From JACPWY01 sp964603655 (GTDB lineage Bacteria; Bdellovibrionota; FAC87; UBA2466), in contig CAZRVZ010000121.1 of the NCBI GenBank assembly GCA_964603655.1, positions 1 to 6,784 on the forward strand: a stretch of DNA of 6,784 bases. Direction: 5' to 3'. Each line of letters starts with the position of its first letter. Position 1 is the stretch's first letter. A program made the position numbers and the translations under genes. Under the pieces are notes generated by a model that was given only the letters and a program-made list of their open reading frames with translations, ran no database searches and was not told the DNA's origin. Positions 6,619 through 6,784 of this stretch are shown in pieces.

Positions 6619-6647
6619 AATCTACCGGGCCGTAATTATTCTGACAA
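6619..6647 (-). promoter_or_regulatory. Sigma70-type promoter of the three-gene operon
   Basis: On the minus strand TTGTCA (6647-6642, 5 of 6 to TTGACA) and TAGATT (6624-6619, 4 of 6 to TATAAT) are separated by exactly 17 bases. Transcription would begin near 6612, leaving a leader of only about 15 bases before the ATG at 6597, enough to hold the GGGGTGA ribosome binding site (6607-6601). Spacing and position both fit. No operator or riboswitch is visible in so short a leader. Confidence 0.55.
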
Positions 6648-6784
6648 GGCGCACCTGAAAATTGGCGTTAGGTGATGCCTGTCGCATAGCGAAGCGACTG
6701 GCGGGAAACCGCTTGGCCCGGTTTGAATTTCCGCCTCGTGCTTTCGAACCGCCACAAGAGACCCGCTAACCATTCGCCCTGCTG
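6648..6784. other. Right-edge region upstream of the operon, no gene supported
   Basis: No confident gene is seen. On the minus strand a frame is open from the edge to a TAA at 6670-6668 (38 codons, containing GEWLAGLLWRFESTRRKFK), which could be the 3' end of a neighbouring gene on the operon's strand. A second minus-strand frame is also open here, so openness alone proves nothing. Two small hairpins are present: GTCGC/GCGAC (6681-6685 with 6694-6698) and GCGG-GAAA-CCGC (6701-6712), the latter with a GNRA-type tetraloop. Confidence 0.3.

Noticed and set aside
6667..6673. GTTAGGT as an integron attC core site
   Set aside because: It fits GTTRRRY, but no matching RYYYAAC partner lies at the right distance and side, and there is no integrase or cassette structure.
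1..6784. CRISPR array, tRNA, rRNA or insertion sequence
   Set aside because: No regularly spaced repeats, cloverleaf with CCA end, rRNA core sequence, or transposase with terminal repeats was seen.

Overview
The window reads as a chromosomal piece of a Gram-negative bacterium of moderate GC content. Four complete genes all lie on the minus strand, and each product starts with an export signal (three Sec-type, one twin-arginine/Tat). The protein families point to a lineage rich in secreted multidomain c-type cytochromes of the PSCyt/PSD group and in DUF1501 proteins, such as Planctomycetes and relatives, Bdellovibrionota, or the former deltaproteobacteria. The sequence alone does not choose between these, so taxonomy is low-confidence inference.

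Layout, right to left in the direction of transcription. A near-consensus sigma70-type promoter (6619-6647) sits just before a three-gene operon. Gene 1 (5656-6597) encodes a secreted protein of no family I recognise. Gene 2 (3546-5669) encodes an exported protein with two CxxCH haem sites and DUF1549-like, DUF1588, DUF1585-like and PSCyt-like parts. Gene 3 (2261-3535) encodes a Tat-exported DUF1501 protein. Genes 1 and 2 overlap by 14 bases. Genes 2 and 3 are 10 bases apart, and the ribosome binding site of gene 3 overlaps the stop codon of gene 2, so translation is probably coupled across all three. After a gap of about 130 bases comes a fourth gene (489-2129), a gingipain-like C25 cysteine peptidase with an intact His-Cys pair. 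It probably has its own weak promoter and ends in a stem-loop (446-485).

The edges: bases 1-155 hold the 3' end of a plus-strand gene, convergent with the peptidase and with a perfect 11-bp palindrome built into its last codons. Bases 156-445 are non-coding as far as I can tell, GC-rich then AT-rich. Bases 6648-6784 carry no gene I can support.

How the parts may work together: the haem protein and the DUF1501 protein belong to families often encoded side by side, but the biochemical role of that pairing is not established. The unknown first gene is the best candidate here for an undescribed partner. The peptidase may be an independent secreted enzyme. Small sequence duplications bracket gene 3: its start (Shine-Dalgarno site, ATG and twin-arginine motif) is duplicated, and so is the sequence across its stop codon.
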